Below, one piece after another: positions 55,016 through 64,000 of a stretch of 64,000 bases of DNA. Position 1 is the stretch's first letter. Each line of letters starts with the position of its first letter. Location of the stretch: the NCBI RefSeq assembly GCF_031432975.1, contig NZ_CP133838.1:2046001-2110000 (forward strand). Direction: 5' to 3'. Source of the DNA: Buttiauxella selenatireducens. GTDB lineage: Bacteria > Pseudomonadota > Gammaproteobacteria > Enterobacterales > Enterobacteriaceae. Both the position numbers and the translations under genes were made by a program. The notes beneath the pieces are model-generated. The model was given only the letters and a program-made list of their open reading frames with translations, was not told the DNA's origin and did no database searches.

Positions 55016-58000
55016 ATGAATAAGTTTTACAAAGTGATTTGGAATGCCACGCTTGGCAGATATGTTGTCGCCTCCGAACTTTCCCAGGGCCGGAAGAAAA
55101 GTAAATCATCTTGCGCGGGCGCGATATTAGCCGATGTTATTTTCTCCAGGAAAATGCTGCTGACCTGCATTTTATCGGCACTGGCGACAGAAAAAACCTT
55201 CGCGGTAGACAGCGAGGTGGGCTACTTTACGCCACAGGATAGTGCTTATTCAATAATTACCGGACAGGTGAACCTGATTACTGGCGGCAGTAATGGTTTT
55301 GCTAATATTAGCAAAGGCGACCCCGGTTATAAAAACTTCACGCTACAACAAGCACTTGATGCAGGTATAGTCACTTCAGGATCTGAATATATCTCCGGTG
55401 ATATATTTAAAATTGGTAAAAAAAGCCAGACTATTTCATATACAGATAAGCAAACGCAGAATCAAGTGACCGTTTCCGTTTACGATAATGCAAACATGGC
55501 CGTCAGCTCTGCGGCTTCATTTATGTTCCCTAACTCTTATGCGGTGGGCGAGCATGGCCAGTATGTTGACACAAACCTTTTCTCTGTTAAATCAGGGGGC
55601 GATCTGGCGGTTAATGTCGGTTCTACTGCGACAAACTGGGTGAATAATGCCGCGAATAACCTTTCAGTAATAATGAAGGGAAGCCAAAAGGATATTCCTA
55701 CTGCCAGCGTCTTTGATGTTAGTGGAACGGGTGTACTTGATTACAATTCTAAAACTGTCGCCACGCTGGGTAACACTAATAATAATAACTCTGGTGCTAA
55801 GTCGGTCGCCTCTTTTGTCAGTGGTTTCAGCAATGCGGTAAACAGCAAAATTGGTAACTTTGTTGTTAACGATCTGGCAGGTTTCCAGGCTTACAATACT
55901 GCACTGCAAAATGCGATTAAAACCGGTGCGCTAGCCGCTGCGGATTATGATGCCGAAATTGCTAAAGCTTATGATACAACGCTGAAACAGGTTTATGTCA
56001 GTGCGGATATTCCTGCCAATGACGCAACCAATATGAATGTTGACCGTGACCGTGTGTCCTTTATTAAGGCCGACGGTGCCGATGCACGGGTTAATATTAG
56101 CCAGGACGCTAATATACAATTATATAACTCTGATGCTTCGCTGGTCAGGCTGTTAAATGGTGCAGTGCTAAATAACCTGGGTGTTCTGGGTACAGCCTAT
56201 AACTCTTTGCGTGGAGCCTATGTTGTCTATGCAAATAATAGTGTGGTCAATAACCAGGGGGTTATTGATGCGGGTACCAATCCTGAAATGCAGGCATACA
56301 CCCCGGCCAAAAGCAAAGGGACCAATACCGGCATCGGTATGCAGGTGGGTATTAATGCCAATGGCAACAGTACGGTATTAAACGACGGCATTATTAACGT
56401 GGCACCCGTTCAGGATTACGCGTTGAGCACGGGTGTTTCACTCAATGATACCGCGACACTTGTCAACAACGGCGCTATAAATGTTGCTGCACTTCCGCCT
56501 CCTGCCTCGGTTAATGGTGGGTATGTTGCAACCGGTGTGATTGTGCAAAACCAGGCTAAATTCGACAATAACGGTCAACTCTATATTGGGCGTCAGGCAC
56601 AGCGATCGTTATCCGATATGACCAGCGATGTATTGGTTAATCAGTTCGGGACTGTTGGAGTCAACGTCATTAAAGGCGGTGTATTTAATAACAATGCCAC
56701 GGCCAATATTACTTTGGGTTCACAAACTCAGGGCGCAACGGCTATTTCCGCATCAGACGCGGCTTCAGTGGTTAATCAAAAAGGCACGATTGATATTAAT
56801 GGTCGTGTTGCCCAGAACGGGGATTCCAGCGGTCTTAATACCGGGATAAGTTCTTCTGGCGGCGCTAAACAGGTGACAAACAGCGGAACCATTAATCTTA
56901 ACGGTATTAACGCCAAAGGGCTGATGGTCAATGCCGGGAGTACGGCAACGAACAGCGGTACGATTAATGTTAACCAGGGCGTTGATCCGGTCAGCAAAAC
57001 TGCCAACTACGGTATTCAGGCTGAAGGTGCAGGTGCGGTTGCGACACAATCAGGCACGGTTGCGCTAAAAGGCGATCGCGCAATTGGGATTTATGCAAAA
57101 AATAAAGGCGTTGTGAAACTCGAGGGGGCGGGCCAGGTTGCCTTCGACTCCGGTGAAAACCAGCTTGGCTACTTTGTCTACGGTGCGGGTTCGGCCATCG
57201 TCGATAACAGCGCGGGTGAGCAGAATGTCTCAACCAAAGGTTCAACACTTTATCGCATTGATGGCGGTTCGACGTTTGCGGGTAGTGACAGCAGCACTTC
57301 TGTGATGAAAGCCAGCGGTGAGAACAGCACGATTCTGTTGGTTACCGGGAAAAGTGATGACGGTAAAACCATCAGTAAATTGAACACCGGGAAGATGGTG
57401 CTCAACGTTAATGCTAAAGGTGCCACCGCAGTTAAAGTTGAAGGTGGCGCGCAGGGCGTTTTGGATCAGGGTGTCATACTGGCTCTGACGGCTGAAAATG
57501 CGACGGCCGGGATTGTGGATGGTAATTCAACATCCATCATGGGAGCGGCGGGTGCCACGGGTGCTTCACAGCTTACGTCTTACGCGAAAATTGATAACAC
57601 CAACGCCGCCACGGGGGCGATGGGGTATATCGCGCGTAACAATGGCACATTGATTCACAAGGGATCGTTGTCATTTACCGCAGCCAACAGCACTGGCGTT
57701 TTGGTTGACGGTGGCAAGCTGGAAAACAGCAGTGATATCTCGGTAAATGGGATTGCCGTTGATATCGTGGGTGGCGCATCGAAAGTGTTAAACACCGGAA
57801 CTGTGACGGCGACAGGCGGAACGGCGGCTTATCGTCTGAAAGATGGGGCTTCGCTGGCGTTAAGCGGGCAAGGAACGACAATTGCCAAAAACGGCGCACA
57901 CGGTGTTTTGTTGGATGTTCCAACAAACCCTACGCTTTTACGTGCATCGCCAGATCCTGAATTGACCGTGACCGATGCGACCATTTCTGTGACCGAAACG

Positions 58001-61000
58001 GGCAACGCCATTGAAAACGCGGCTGAAGTTGCTGGTATTCGTATCGTTAATGCGAAGCTGAACGTGGAACAGGGCGCAGCTATTCGAACCGGAGCCGAAT
58101 TGGGTCTGTCCAACAGCGGCGCGATCACGGTTAACGGTTCGGGTAAAGGTATTGCCTTAATGCATGCTGATGGTTCCGCAACCACGGCGGATTTAAATCT
58201 GCTGGATTCCGATGGTTTGACGATCAATGTCACTGGGGCAAATGGCTCAGGCATTGTCACTAATACCAGCGGTTCAGTGAAGAATGGGACGACGGTTAAC
58301 GTTCAGGCTGATAACGGCGGTGCAGCCCTTGCCGTGGGGGGCACAACCACCAATGTATTACAGGCAGGCCAGTTAAATTCGACTTCACTGACCACAGAAG
58401 TGGTGAATCTGGATAACGGTAACGTCAATAGCTTTACCAACAGCGGTGTTATCAAAGCTAAAGATGCCAGCCAGGTTGCCGTATTAAGCAACTCAGGCAG
58501 CGGAATGACCTTCAACAACAATAGCGGCGCTGAAATTATCGGCAAAGTGAATCTGCTGACGGGTGATAATACCGTTAATCTGCAAAGCGGCAGTAAAGGC
58601 ACTGATTTCTTTACGGGTAACGGTGTTGATATTTTCAACCTGGTGAATATTGGCGAGCAGGAAACGTCACTCTTCACTTCGCTCAACGGTGGAGAGGGGA
58701 AAGACACCCTGAATCTGGACAATTCGCAATATATTCTCAAGGATGCGAATGCGATTACCGGAATGGAAACCGTTAATCTTAAAAATGGTTCCCGCTTAAC
58801 AGAAGCGAATGTGTTGTTAGCATTAGGGGATGATAAAGCCGACCGTACCGACACGACATTTAACATTGATGAGAGCAGTAGCCTGGTGCTCAACAATACC
58901 AGTGATGTGGAATTTAAAAACCACCTGGCAGGCAGCGGGACGGTAAAAGCCGATTTATCAAATAAAGCCTTTACCTTTACCAATAATAATAAAGCCGATG
59001 GATTTAACGGCACGTTGGATCTGGCAAACAGCACTTTTGCACTGGCAGATGTGAATACTCAGGCGCTGAGTGCAGCACGTTTAAAATTAAGTTCTGGCAG
59101 TATTGCGACTGTAGGTCAAGGGCCGCAAAACATCGGTGGACTGGCCTTTAATGGTGGTACGGCTGACTTTGGTGCGCTAAACCCAGGGATGACAATCGCT
59201 GACAACTTGATTCATACGGCGAACAACCTTGATATCAGTGGGCAGGGTGTCATTAAAGTCGCGCTAACGAATGTGATTAACGACAACCCGTTACCGAATA
59301 ATCATCTACCGTTGATGGCGCAGGACGACGCACAAACGCTGGTAACAATGGCGGATAGCAGCGGCACCGTGATCGGCAGCGGCGGCAACCTCAAGCTTGT
59401 CGATCAGAACGGCAACGAAATCACCGATGCTGCCACCGTCGATATCACCCAGGCAGGTGAAACCGTCGCCAAAGGAACGTGGGATTACCGCATGACCAGC
59501 GGCGAAAACGCCGACGGCTTGTATATCAACTATGGCCTGAAGCAAGTCGAATTGTTGGGCGAAGGTGCCAGTGCGCTGGTGCTCGACAGTAACGGCGCAA
59601 CCGGTGCGGCCAGTGACCTGAGTGCGAAAGTGACAGGTAACGGCGACTTACATATTGATACCGGAACTGGCAACGTTTCACTGTCTAACCTTGATAACGA
59701 TTATCTGGGTGAAACGCTCGTTAGCAGCGGCACGTTGGACTTTGCCAATGACAACGTACTGGGCAAAACCCGTCGTCTGACGATTGAAGATCTGGCTTTT
59801 GTTAACACCCAAGGTTTCAGCCAAAGTATCGGCGCACTGAACACCGCAGCAGGCAGCCTTTTGAACTTAGCCGAAGGCAGCGTGTTGACCATCACCGATG
59901 CCCAACGCAGCGCGGGTGATGTTAACGGCGGCGTGATCAATGCGGATACGCTGGCGGGTGCCGGTAAGTTAGTTATCGACCCAAGCGTGGTGACGGTCAA
60001 CGGCGCAAATACCGGCTTTACCGGCGATGTGGCGCTGCAAGGCGGCTCGCAGGTACTGCTGAATAATGTTTCTGGCCTCGGGGATTCGGGGCGGGTCACG
60101 CTGACCGGCGAAGATGACCGCTTAACGTTTGCGAAGCAACTGGCGACGGATGCCGCAGCGGTGGGTAATCTGGCTAAACAACTGGCAGGTGTTGGCAGCG
60201 TTGAGCTGAAAGACAACGCAGATATCAACCTTGTTGCGGATAACCGCGCTTTTGCGGGCGAATTCGCTCTGGATTCCGGTACGCATCTTCGTGCATCTGG
60301 TGCAGAAAATCTGGGGGATGCGAGCATCAGTAACAACGGCAGCCTGCATCTTACCGCCGATAGCGACTGGGAGCTGGCTAATGCGGTGACGGGTTCTGGC
60401 GAGCTTGAAAAACTGGGCAATGCTGCGTTAATCGTGAACCGTGATTTGGCCTATACCAGCGAAACCCATCTGCGAGCGGGTAGCCTTATCCTGGGTGATG
60501 ACACGGCAGCCAGCGGTAAGCTTTCGGGCAACGGGCTGGTGAATATCGCCGAAGGTGCCACGCTGGGGGGTAACGGTGAAGTTACCGGAAGCGTGAATAA
60601 CCTCGGGACGATTGCGGCTCTGAACGCCATGAGCGGTTACGAAGATCGTGCTGCGGGTGATTTTAAAGTCGGTAGCCTGAACAACAGTGGAACGGTGAAT
60701 CTTGCCGGGTCTGCTGCGGGTAACACGCTGACGGTGAACGGAAACTATGTCGGTAACAATGGGTTGTTGAACCTGAACACTGCGCTGGGTGATGACAGCT
60801 CGGCAACGGATAAACTGGTGGTGAAGGGCGATACTTCGGGCAATACGCGTGTCCAGGTAAACAACCTTGGCGGCGCGGGTGCGCAGACTATCAACGGGAT
60901 TGAAGTGGTTCATGTGGATGGCGCGTCGGCGGGGGATTTTGCTCTGCAAGGCCGTGCTGTGGCAGGAGCTTATGACTACTTCCTGAATAAAGGGAATACG

Positions 61001-62110
61001 GGCAACTGGTATTTGCAGTCGCAGACTCCGGCCCCGGCACCAACGCCAGATCCCGTCCCGGATAACATTGTTAACCCTGTCGATCCGGTAAACCCGGTAA
61101 ACCCGGTTAGCCCGACAGACCCGATTGTGCGTCCGGAAGCCGGTGCCTACACCGCAAACATTGCGGCAGCGAATACCATGTTTGTCACCACGTTGCACGA
61201 CAGGCTGGGTGAGACAAATTATGTGGATATGCTGACTGGCGAAACAAAAGTCACCAGTATGTGGATGCGTAATATCGGCGGGCACACAGCCTTCCGCGAT
61301 AACAGCGGCCAGCTTAAAACCCAAAGTAACCGTTATGTCTTGCAGATGGGCGGTGATATTGCGCAGTGGGGCAGCGAAAATGAAAACCGTACCCATCTGG
61401 GTGTGATGGCAGGTTACGGCAACAACCATAGCAATACGCGTTCTTCCGTCACGCATTACAGCGCAGACGGCTCGGTGAATGGTTATAGCGTCGGTGTTTA
61501 TGGCACCTGGCTTGCTAACGAAGCGGAACATACCGGCGTATATGTTGATACATGGGCGCAGTACAACTGGTTTAACAACAGTGTGAAAGGGGATGAATTA
61601 GACAGCGAGTCTTATAAATCTAAAGGTTTCACCGCTTCCGCGGAAACGGGTTACACCTTCAAAGTGGGCGAATATAGCGGCAGTAAGGGGTCGACCAACG
61701 CCTGGTATGTTCAACCACAAGCACAGGCTATATGGATGGGAGTTAAGGCTGACGATCATACCGAGAGCAATGGCACTCATGTTTCCTCTCAAGGTGACGG
61801 TAACCTGATGACCCGCCTGGGTGTCAGAACTTACCTGAAAGGCCATAACAAAATGGACGATGGCAAAGATCGCGAGTTCCAGCCATTTGTAGAGGCTAAC
61901 TGGCTCCATAACACCAATAATTTTGGTGCGACGATGAACGGTGTTTCATCTTCTATGGACGGGGCTAAAAATATTGCGGAACTGAAAGTTGGCGTTGAAG
62001 GACAGCTCAACAAAAACCTGAACGTTTGGGGCAATGTGACCTCTCAGATTGGCGATAAGGGTTATAACGACAATGCGGCCATGATTGGCGTTAAATATAA
62101 TTTCAAATAA
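55016..62110 (+). CDS. Giant autotransporter (type Va) adhesin-like protein with ESPR signal
   Basis: 2364-residue outer-membrane autotransporter. N-terminus MNKFYKVIWNATLGRYVVAS then ELSQGRKK is an extended signal peptide region (ESPR), with hydrophobic core near residues 46-58 and cleavage near TFA-VDS. The start at 55016 is chosen because the ESPR begins there. A long passenger (about 65-2000) is rich in Asn, Gly, Thr and repeats such as NNGAINV and NSGTINVNQG, the beta-helix pattern. A Pro-rich linker follows (about 2003-2040; PAPAPTPDPVPDNIV). The beta-barrel runs from EAGAYTANIAAANTMFVTTL to GVKYNFK. No serine-protease GDSGS motif is seen, so adhesion or aggregation is more likely than proteolysis. 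It ends with Lys after the usual terminal Phe. Confidence 0.92.
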   Translation: MNKFYKVIWNATLGRYVVASELSQGRKKSKSSCAGAILADVIFSRKMLLTCILSALATEKTFAVDSEVGYFTPQDSAYSIITGQVNLITGGSNGFANISKGDPGYKNFTLQQALDAGIVTSGSEYISGDIFKIGKKSQTISYTDKQTQNQVTVSVYDNANMAVSSAASFMFPNSYAVGEHGQYVDTNLFSVKSGGDLAVNVGSTATNWVNNAANNLSVIMKGSQKDIPTASVFDVSGTGVLDYNSKTVATLGNTNNNNSGAKSVASFVSGFSNAVNSKIGNFVVNDLAGFQAYNTALQNAIKTGALAAADYDAEIAKAYDTTLKQVYVSADIPANDATNMNVDRDRVSFIKADGADARVNISQDANIQLYNSDASLVRLLNGAVLNNLGVLGTAYNSLRGAYVVYANNSVVNNQGVIDAGTNPEMQAYTPAKSKGTNTGIGMQVGINANGNSTVLNDGIINVAPVQDYALSTGVSLNDTATLVNNGAINVAALPPPASVNGGYVATGVIVQNQAKFDNNGQLYIGRQAQRSLSDMTSDVLVNQFGTVGVNVIKGGVFNNNATANITLGSQTQGATAISASDAASVVNQKGTIDINGRVAQNGDSSGLNTGISSSGGAKQVTNSGTINLNGINAKGLMVNAGSTATNSGTINVNQGVDPVSKTANYGIQAEGAGAVATQSGTVALKGDRAIGIYAKNKGVVKLEGAGQVAFDSGENQLGYFVYGAGSAIVDNSAGEQNVSTKGSTLYRIDGGSTFAGSDSSTSVMKASGENSTILLVTGKSDDGKTISKLNTGKMVLNVNAKGATAVKVEGGAQGVLDQGVILALTAENATAGIVDGNSTSIMGAAGATGASQLTSYAKIDNTNAATGAMGYIARNNGTLIHKGSLSFTAANSTGVLVDGGKLENSSDISVNGIAVDIVGGASKVLNTGTVTATGGTAAYRLKDGASLALSGQGTTIAKNGAHGVLLDVPTNPTLLRASPDPELTVTDATISVTETGNAIENAAEVAGIRIVNAKLNVEQGAAIRTGAELGLSNSGAITVNGSGKGIALMHADGSATTADLNLLDSDGLTINVTGANGSGIVTNTSGSVKNGTTVNVQADNGGAALAVGGTTTNVLQAGQLNSTSLTTEVVNLDNGNVNSFTNSGVIKAKDASQVAVLSNSGSGMTFNNNSGAEIIGKVNLLTGDNTVNLQSGSKGTDFFTGNGVDIFNLVNIGEQETSLFTSLNGGEGKDTLNLDNSQYILKDANAITGMETVNLKNGSRLTEANVLLALGDDKADRTDTTFNIDESSSLVLNNTSDVEFKNHLAGSGTVKADLSNKAFTFTNNNKADGFNGTLDLANSTFALADVNTQALSAARLKLSSGSIATVGQGPQNIGGLAFNGGTADFGALNPGMTIADNLIHTANNLDISGQGVIKVALTNVINDNPLPNNHLPLMAQDDAQTLVTMADSSGTVIGSGGNLKLVDQNGNEITDAATVDITQAGETVAKGTWDYRMTSGENADGLYINYGLKQVELLGEGASALVLDSNGATGAASDLSAKVTGNGDLHIDTGTGNVSLSNLDNDYLGETLVSSGTLDFANDNVLGKTRRLTIEDLAFVNTQGFSQSIGALNTAAGSLLNLAEGSVLTITDAQRSAGDVNGGVINADTLAGAGKLVIDPSVVTVNGANTGFTGDVALQGGSQVLLNNVSGLGDSGRVTLTGEDDRLTFAKQLATDAAAVGNLAKQLAGVGSVELKDNADINLVADNRAFAGEFALDSGTHLRASGAENLGDASISNNGSLHLTADSDWELANAVTGSGELEKLGNAALIVNRDLAYTSETHLRAGSLILGDDTAASGKLSGNGLVNIAEGATLGGNGEVTGSVNNLGTIAALNAMSGYEDRAAGDFKVGSLNNSGTVNLAGSAAGNTLTVNGNYVGNNGLLNLNTALGDDSSATDKLVVKGDTSGNTRVQVNNLGGAGAQTINGIEVVHVDGASAGDFALQGRAVAGAYDYFLNKGNTGNWYLQSQTPAPAPTPDPVPDNIVNPVDPVNPVNPVSPTDPIVRPEAGAYTANIAAANTMFVTTLHDRLGETNYVDMLTGETKVTSMWMRNIGGHTAFRDNSGQLKTQSNRYVLQMGGDIAQWGSENENRTHLGVMAGYGNNHSNTRSSVTHYSADGSVNGYSVGVYGTWLANEAEHTGVYVDTWAQYNWFNNSVKGDELDSESYKSKGFTASAETGYTFKVGEYSGSKGSTNAWYVQPQAQAIWMGVKADDHTESNGTHVSSQGDGNLMTRLGVRTYLKGHNKMDDGKDREFQPFVEANWLHNTNNFGATMNGVSSSMDGAKNIAELKVGVEGQLNKNLNVWGNVTSQIGDKGYNDNAAMIGVKYNFK

Positions 62111-62126
62111 ATTTCCTTTCACATTA

Positions 62127-62144
62127 GGGGAGGGCAACCTCCCC
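62127..62144. terminator. Hairpin after the autotransporter
   Basis: GGGGAGG, loop GCAA, CCTCCCC lies 17 bases after the autotransporter stop. There is no T-run, so it is an attenuator or mRNA-end structure between the autotransporter and the LuxR-type gene. Confidence 0.5.
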
Positions 62145-62162
62145 ATTACTTGCGTAGATAAT

Positions 62163-62735
62163 ATGGATAATATCTTTGTTTACAGTGATGATATCTTTGC
62201 ACGGAAAGCCATTGTGGCGCTGCTTGCTGATATCGGTTCTATCCCTGGTTCCCTGAAAGATGTCGCTATTTTTAGTTTTGGCAATAACAATATTAGTCAG
62301 CAGGCGATGATGTTGTTATTGGAGTGTAAGGCAGAACGGATATTGATTTTAGCGAAGCCCTCAATACTTCAGTTTTTCGCCACATTATTACCTGGGGTGA
62401 ATATGGTTTTTGAACGTTATGACACTGCCATTAATATCATCAGAAAAGTGATTTTGTCATTCATACAACCAGTCAGAAAAATTACGTACGGTGAGAAGGA
62501 TAAAATGTTCACCATTAAAAAACTGAGTGCTAGCGAATATCGAATTACCGACCTTTATATACAAGGATTACCGCTTTCTAATATCGCACTACTCTTAAAT
62601 AAAAGTATCAAGACAATCAGTGCTCATCGCAGGAGTGCCATGAAAAAAATGGGTGTAGCCAGTAATATTGAATTAATTCAGAAAGGACATCTTATGCGTC
62701 TGTTGGAACAAAACACCCACTCGAGCTTTGCCTGA
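62163..62735 (+). CDS. LuxR-type (GerE domain) transcriptional regulator
   Basis: 190-residue regulator with an unclassified N-terminal domain (about 1-125, starting MDNIFVYSDDIFARKAIVAL) and a C-terminal GerE helix-turn-helix (about 130-185). The latter reads LSASEYRITDLYIQGLPLSN then IALLLNKSIKTISAHRRSAM. ATG at 62163 has no good ribosome-binding site. The N-terminal domain is receiver-sized, but I cannot identify a clear phospho-acceptor. It sits downstream of the autotransporter, upstream of flhB, and could link adhesion and flagellar genes. Confidence 0.82.
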   Translation: MDNIFVYSDDIFARKAIVALLADIGSIPGSLKDVAIFSFGNNNISQQAMMLLLECKAERILILAKPSILQFFATLLPGVNMVFERYDTAINIIRKVILSFIQPVRKITYGEKDKMFTIKKLSASEYRITDLYIQGLPLSNIALLLNKSIKTISAHRRSAMKKMGVASNIELIQKGHLMRLLEQNTHSSFA

Positions 62736-62756
62736 CCGCATAAAGCCGATTTTCAC

Positions 62757-62782
62757 CGGGTTCAGTTTACAACCTGAACCCG
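62757..62782. terminator. Hairpin between the LuxR-type gene and flhB
   Basis: CGGGTTCAG and CTGAACCCG pair perfectly over 9 bp with an 8-nt loop, 21 bases after the regulator stop. The following sequence lacks a T-run. Confidence 0.55.
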
Positions 62783-62875
62783 CAAACAAACGCAAAAACT
62801 CCCCCGTTTTCCCCCCATTAGCTTTATCCCCCTCTGGCATCCTGTGCTGGTAATTGCGGCCATGAGATTGTTGCG

Positions 62876-64000
62876 GTGTCAGAAGAAAGCGACGACGATA
62901 AAACAGAAGCCCCCACACCCCACCGACTTGAAAAGGCGCGTGAAGACGGGCAAATCCCACGTTCCCGTGAATTAACCTCGCTGCTGATGTTGCTGGCGGG
63001 ATTAAGCATTATCTGGATGGGCGGCGAACCCCTGGCGCGGCAACTGGCGGCGATGTTGTCGGCGGGTTTGCACTTTGACCACAGTATTATTAACGATCCA
63101 CGTCTTATCATCAGCCAAATCAGCCAACTGGGTAAACAAGCCGTTTGGGCGCTGCTGCCGCTGATTTTTGGCCTGGTGATTGTGGCGATTGCAGCACCGA
63201 TGATGCTCGGCGGGCTGTTATTTAGTGGCAAATCTATCGCGTTTAAGTTCAGCAAAATGAACCCCATTGCGGGATTAGGGCGCATGTTTTCGGCGCAGGC
63301 TGGGTCCGAATTACTTAAAGCGTTTTTGAAAGCTATTTTGGTGGGCAGCGTTACGACCTGGTATCTGTTGCACAAATGGCCAGAGATGATGCGCCTGATG
63401 AGTGAACCGCCGTTGGCGGCATTAGGCCATGCACTCAATATGGTGGCGGTATGTGGCTTGTTGATTGTACTGGGGCTGACGCCGATGGTCGGCTTTGATG
63501 TGTTTTTCCAGATTTTCAGCAACCTGAAAAAGCTACGTATGAGTCGCCAGGATATTCGTGACGAATTTAAGCAGCAAGAAGGTGACCCGCACGTTAAAGG
63601 TCGTATTCGTCAGCAACAACGAGCCATGGCGCGCCGCCGCATGATGGCGGATGTCCCACAGGCCGATGTGATTGTCACCAACCCGACGCACTATTCGGTG
63701 GCGTTGCAGTATGACGAAAACAAAATGAGCGCCCCCAAAGTTTTGGCGAAAGGCGCGGGTTTGGTCGCGCTGCGTATCCGTGAAATCGGTAACGAGCATC
63801 GCATTCCGATGCTGGAAGCGCCTCCGCTGGCTCGTGCGTTATATCGCCATGCAGAAATTGGCCAACAAATTCCTGGGCAGTTGTATTCCGCGGTGGCAGA
63901 AGTGCTGGCGTGGGTATGGCAACTGCGTCGCTGGCGTGTCGCTGGCGGTTTAATCCCGAAAAAACCTGAAAATCTTCCGGTGCCTGAGGCGCTGGACTTT
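62876..64000 (+). CDS. flhB: Flagellar type III export protein FlhB, 3' end cut by window edge
   Basis: 375 codons of the flagellar export-gate protein that switches substrate specificity from hook to filament. GTG start at 62876 gives VSEESDDDKTEAPTPHRLEK as in E. coli FlhB. Four membrane helices lie between about 30 and 210. The autocleavage site NPTH is at 269-272 in VIVTNPTHYSVALQY, same numbering as E. coli. The visible end VPEALDF implies only about eight residues are missing. In E. coli it follows cheZ directly; here it has been displaced by a 15.6-kb insert. Confidence 0.96.
   Translation, partial: MSEESDDDKTEAPTPHRLEKAREDGQIPRSRELTSLLMLLAGLSIIWMGGEPLARQLAAMLSAGLHFDHSIINDPRLIISQISQLGKQAVWALLPLIFGLVIVAIAAPMMLGGLLFSGKSIAFKFSKMNPIAGLGRMFSAQAGSELLKAFLKAILVGSVTTWYLLHKWPEMMRLMSEPPLAALGHALNMVAVCGLLIVLGLTPMVGFDVFFQIFSNLKKLRMSRQDIRDEFKQQEGDPHVKGRIRQQQRAMARRRMMADVPQADVIVTNPTHYSVALQYDENKMSAPKVLAKGAGLVALRIREIGNEHRIPMLEAPPLARALYRHAEIGQQIPGQLYSAVAEVLAWVWQLRRWRVAGGLIPKKPENLPVPEALDF

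Noticed and set aside
58303-60420. Long minus-strand open frames of 239-243 codons (and others to 62034) opposite the autotransporter
   Set aside because: They are complements of Asn/Gly/Thr/Ala-rich repeats. Translations are Ser/Leu/Pro-rich without recognisable domains or start signals.

Overview
The window is chromosomal DNA of a motile Enterobacteriaceae member close to Escherichia/Enterobacter/Lelliottia. This rests on the near-E. coli order and protein sequences of ftnB, araFGH, otsBA, uspC, flhDC, motAB-cheAW, tar-tap-cheRBYZ and flhB. An ERIC element, REP-like hairpins and a consensus sigma-28 promoter fit the same group. Species cannot be decided from the sequence alone.

Region 1 (1-17.8 kb) is an accessory carbohydrate island around the core gene ftnB. 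Leftward lie a secreted PF05426 (alginate-lyase fold) protein, a cytoplasmic heparinase II/III-type lyase and a truncated Dcu C4-dicarboxylate transporter. Rightward lies a complete MalEFGK-type ABC importer ending in a cytoplasmic PF05426 protein. Beyond ftnB, an AraC-type regulator diverges from an operon of a DUF2264 protein, a LacY/RafB-type MFS symporter, a GH88 unsaturated glucuronyl hydrolase and a DJ-1/PfpI protein. Together they look like uptake and intracellular breakdown of a uronic-acid-containing polysaccharide (alginate, glucuronan or a glycosaminoglycan-like polymer). The products would be unsaturated or monomeric uronates that enter the KDG pathway encoded elsewhere. A KdgR-like and CRP-like sites support this.

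Region 2 (17.8-19.7 kb) is a small AT-rich insert. It holds an orphan Hcp-like protein, a divergent DUF2778/Tlde1-like L,D-transpeptidase-fold protein with its H and SxGC residues, and an overlapping four-helix membrane protein that is a candidate immunity protein.

Region 3 (19.7-33.6 kb) is core: arabinose ABC transporter araFGH, trehalose synthesis otsBA, uspC, the motility master regulator flhDC with a recognisable CRP-dependent promoter, and motAB-cheAW. A 554-bp near-symmetric inverted repeat fills the araH-otsB gap.

Region 4 (33.6-40.9 kb) is an insert exactly at the boundary between the mocha (motAB-cheAW) and meche (tar-tap-cheRBYZ) operons. It contains a dicarboxylate/amino-acid symporter, an ERIC element and a five-gene Csu-like (spore-coat-U) chaperone-usher pilus operon. 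The meche operon then restarts with its own sigma-28 promoter.

Region 5 (47.2-62.8 kb) is a second insert, between cheZ and flhB. It has a second chaperone-usher fimbrial operon, a decayed duplicate of the cheZ 3' end, a LysR regulator, a winged-helix regulator, a 2364-residue autotransporter and a LuxR-type regulator. flhB then resumes and runs off the right edge about eight residues before its expected end. Two adhesive pilus systems and a giant autotransporter thus sit inside the motility/chemotaxis cluster.
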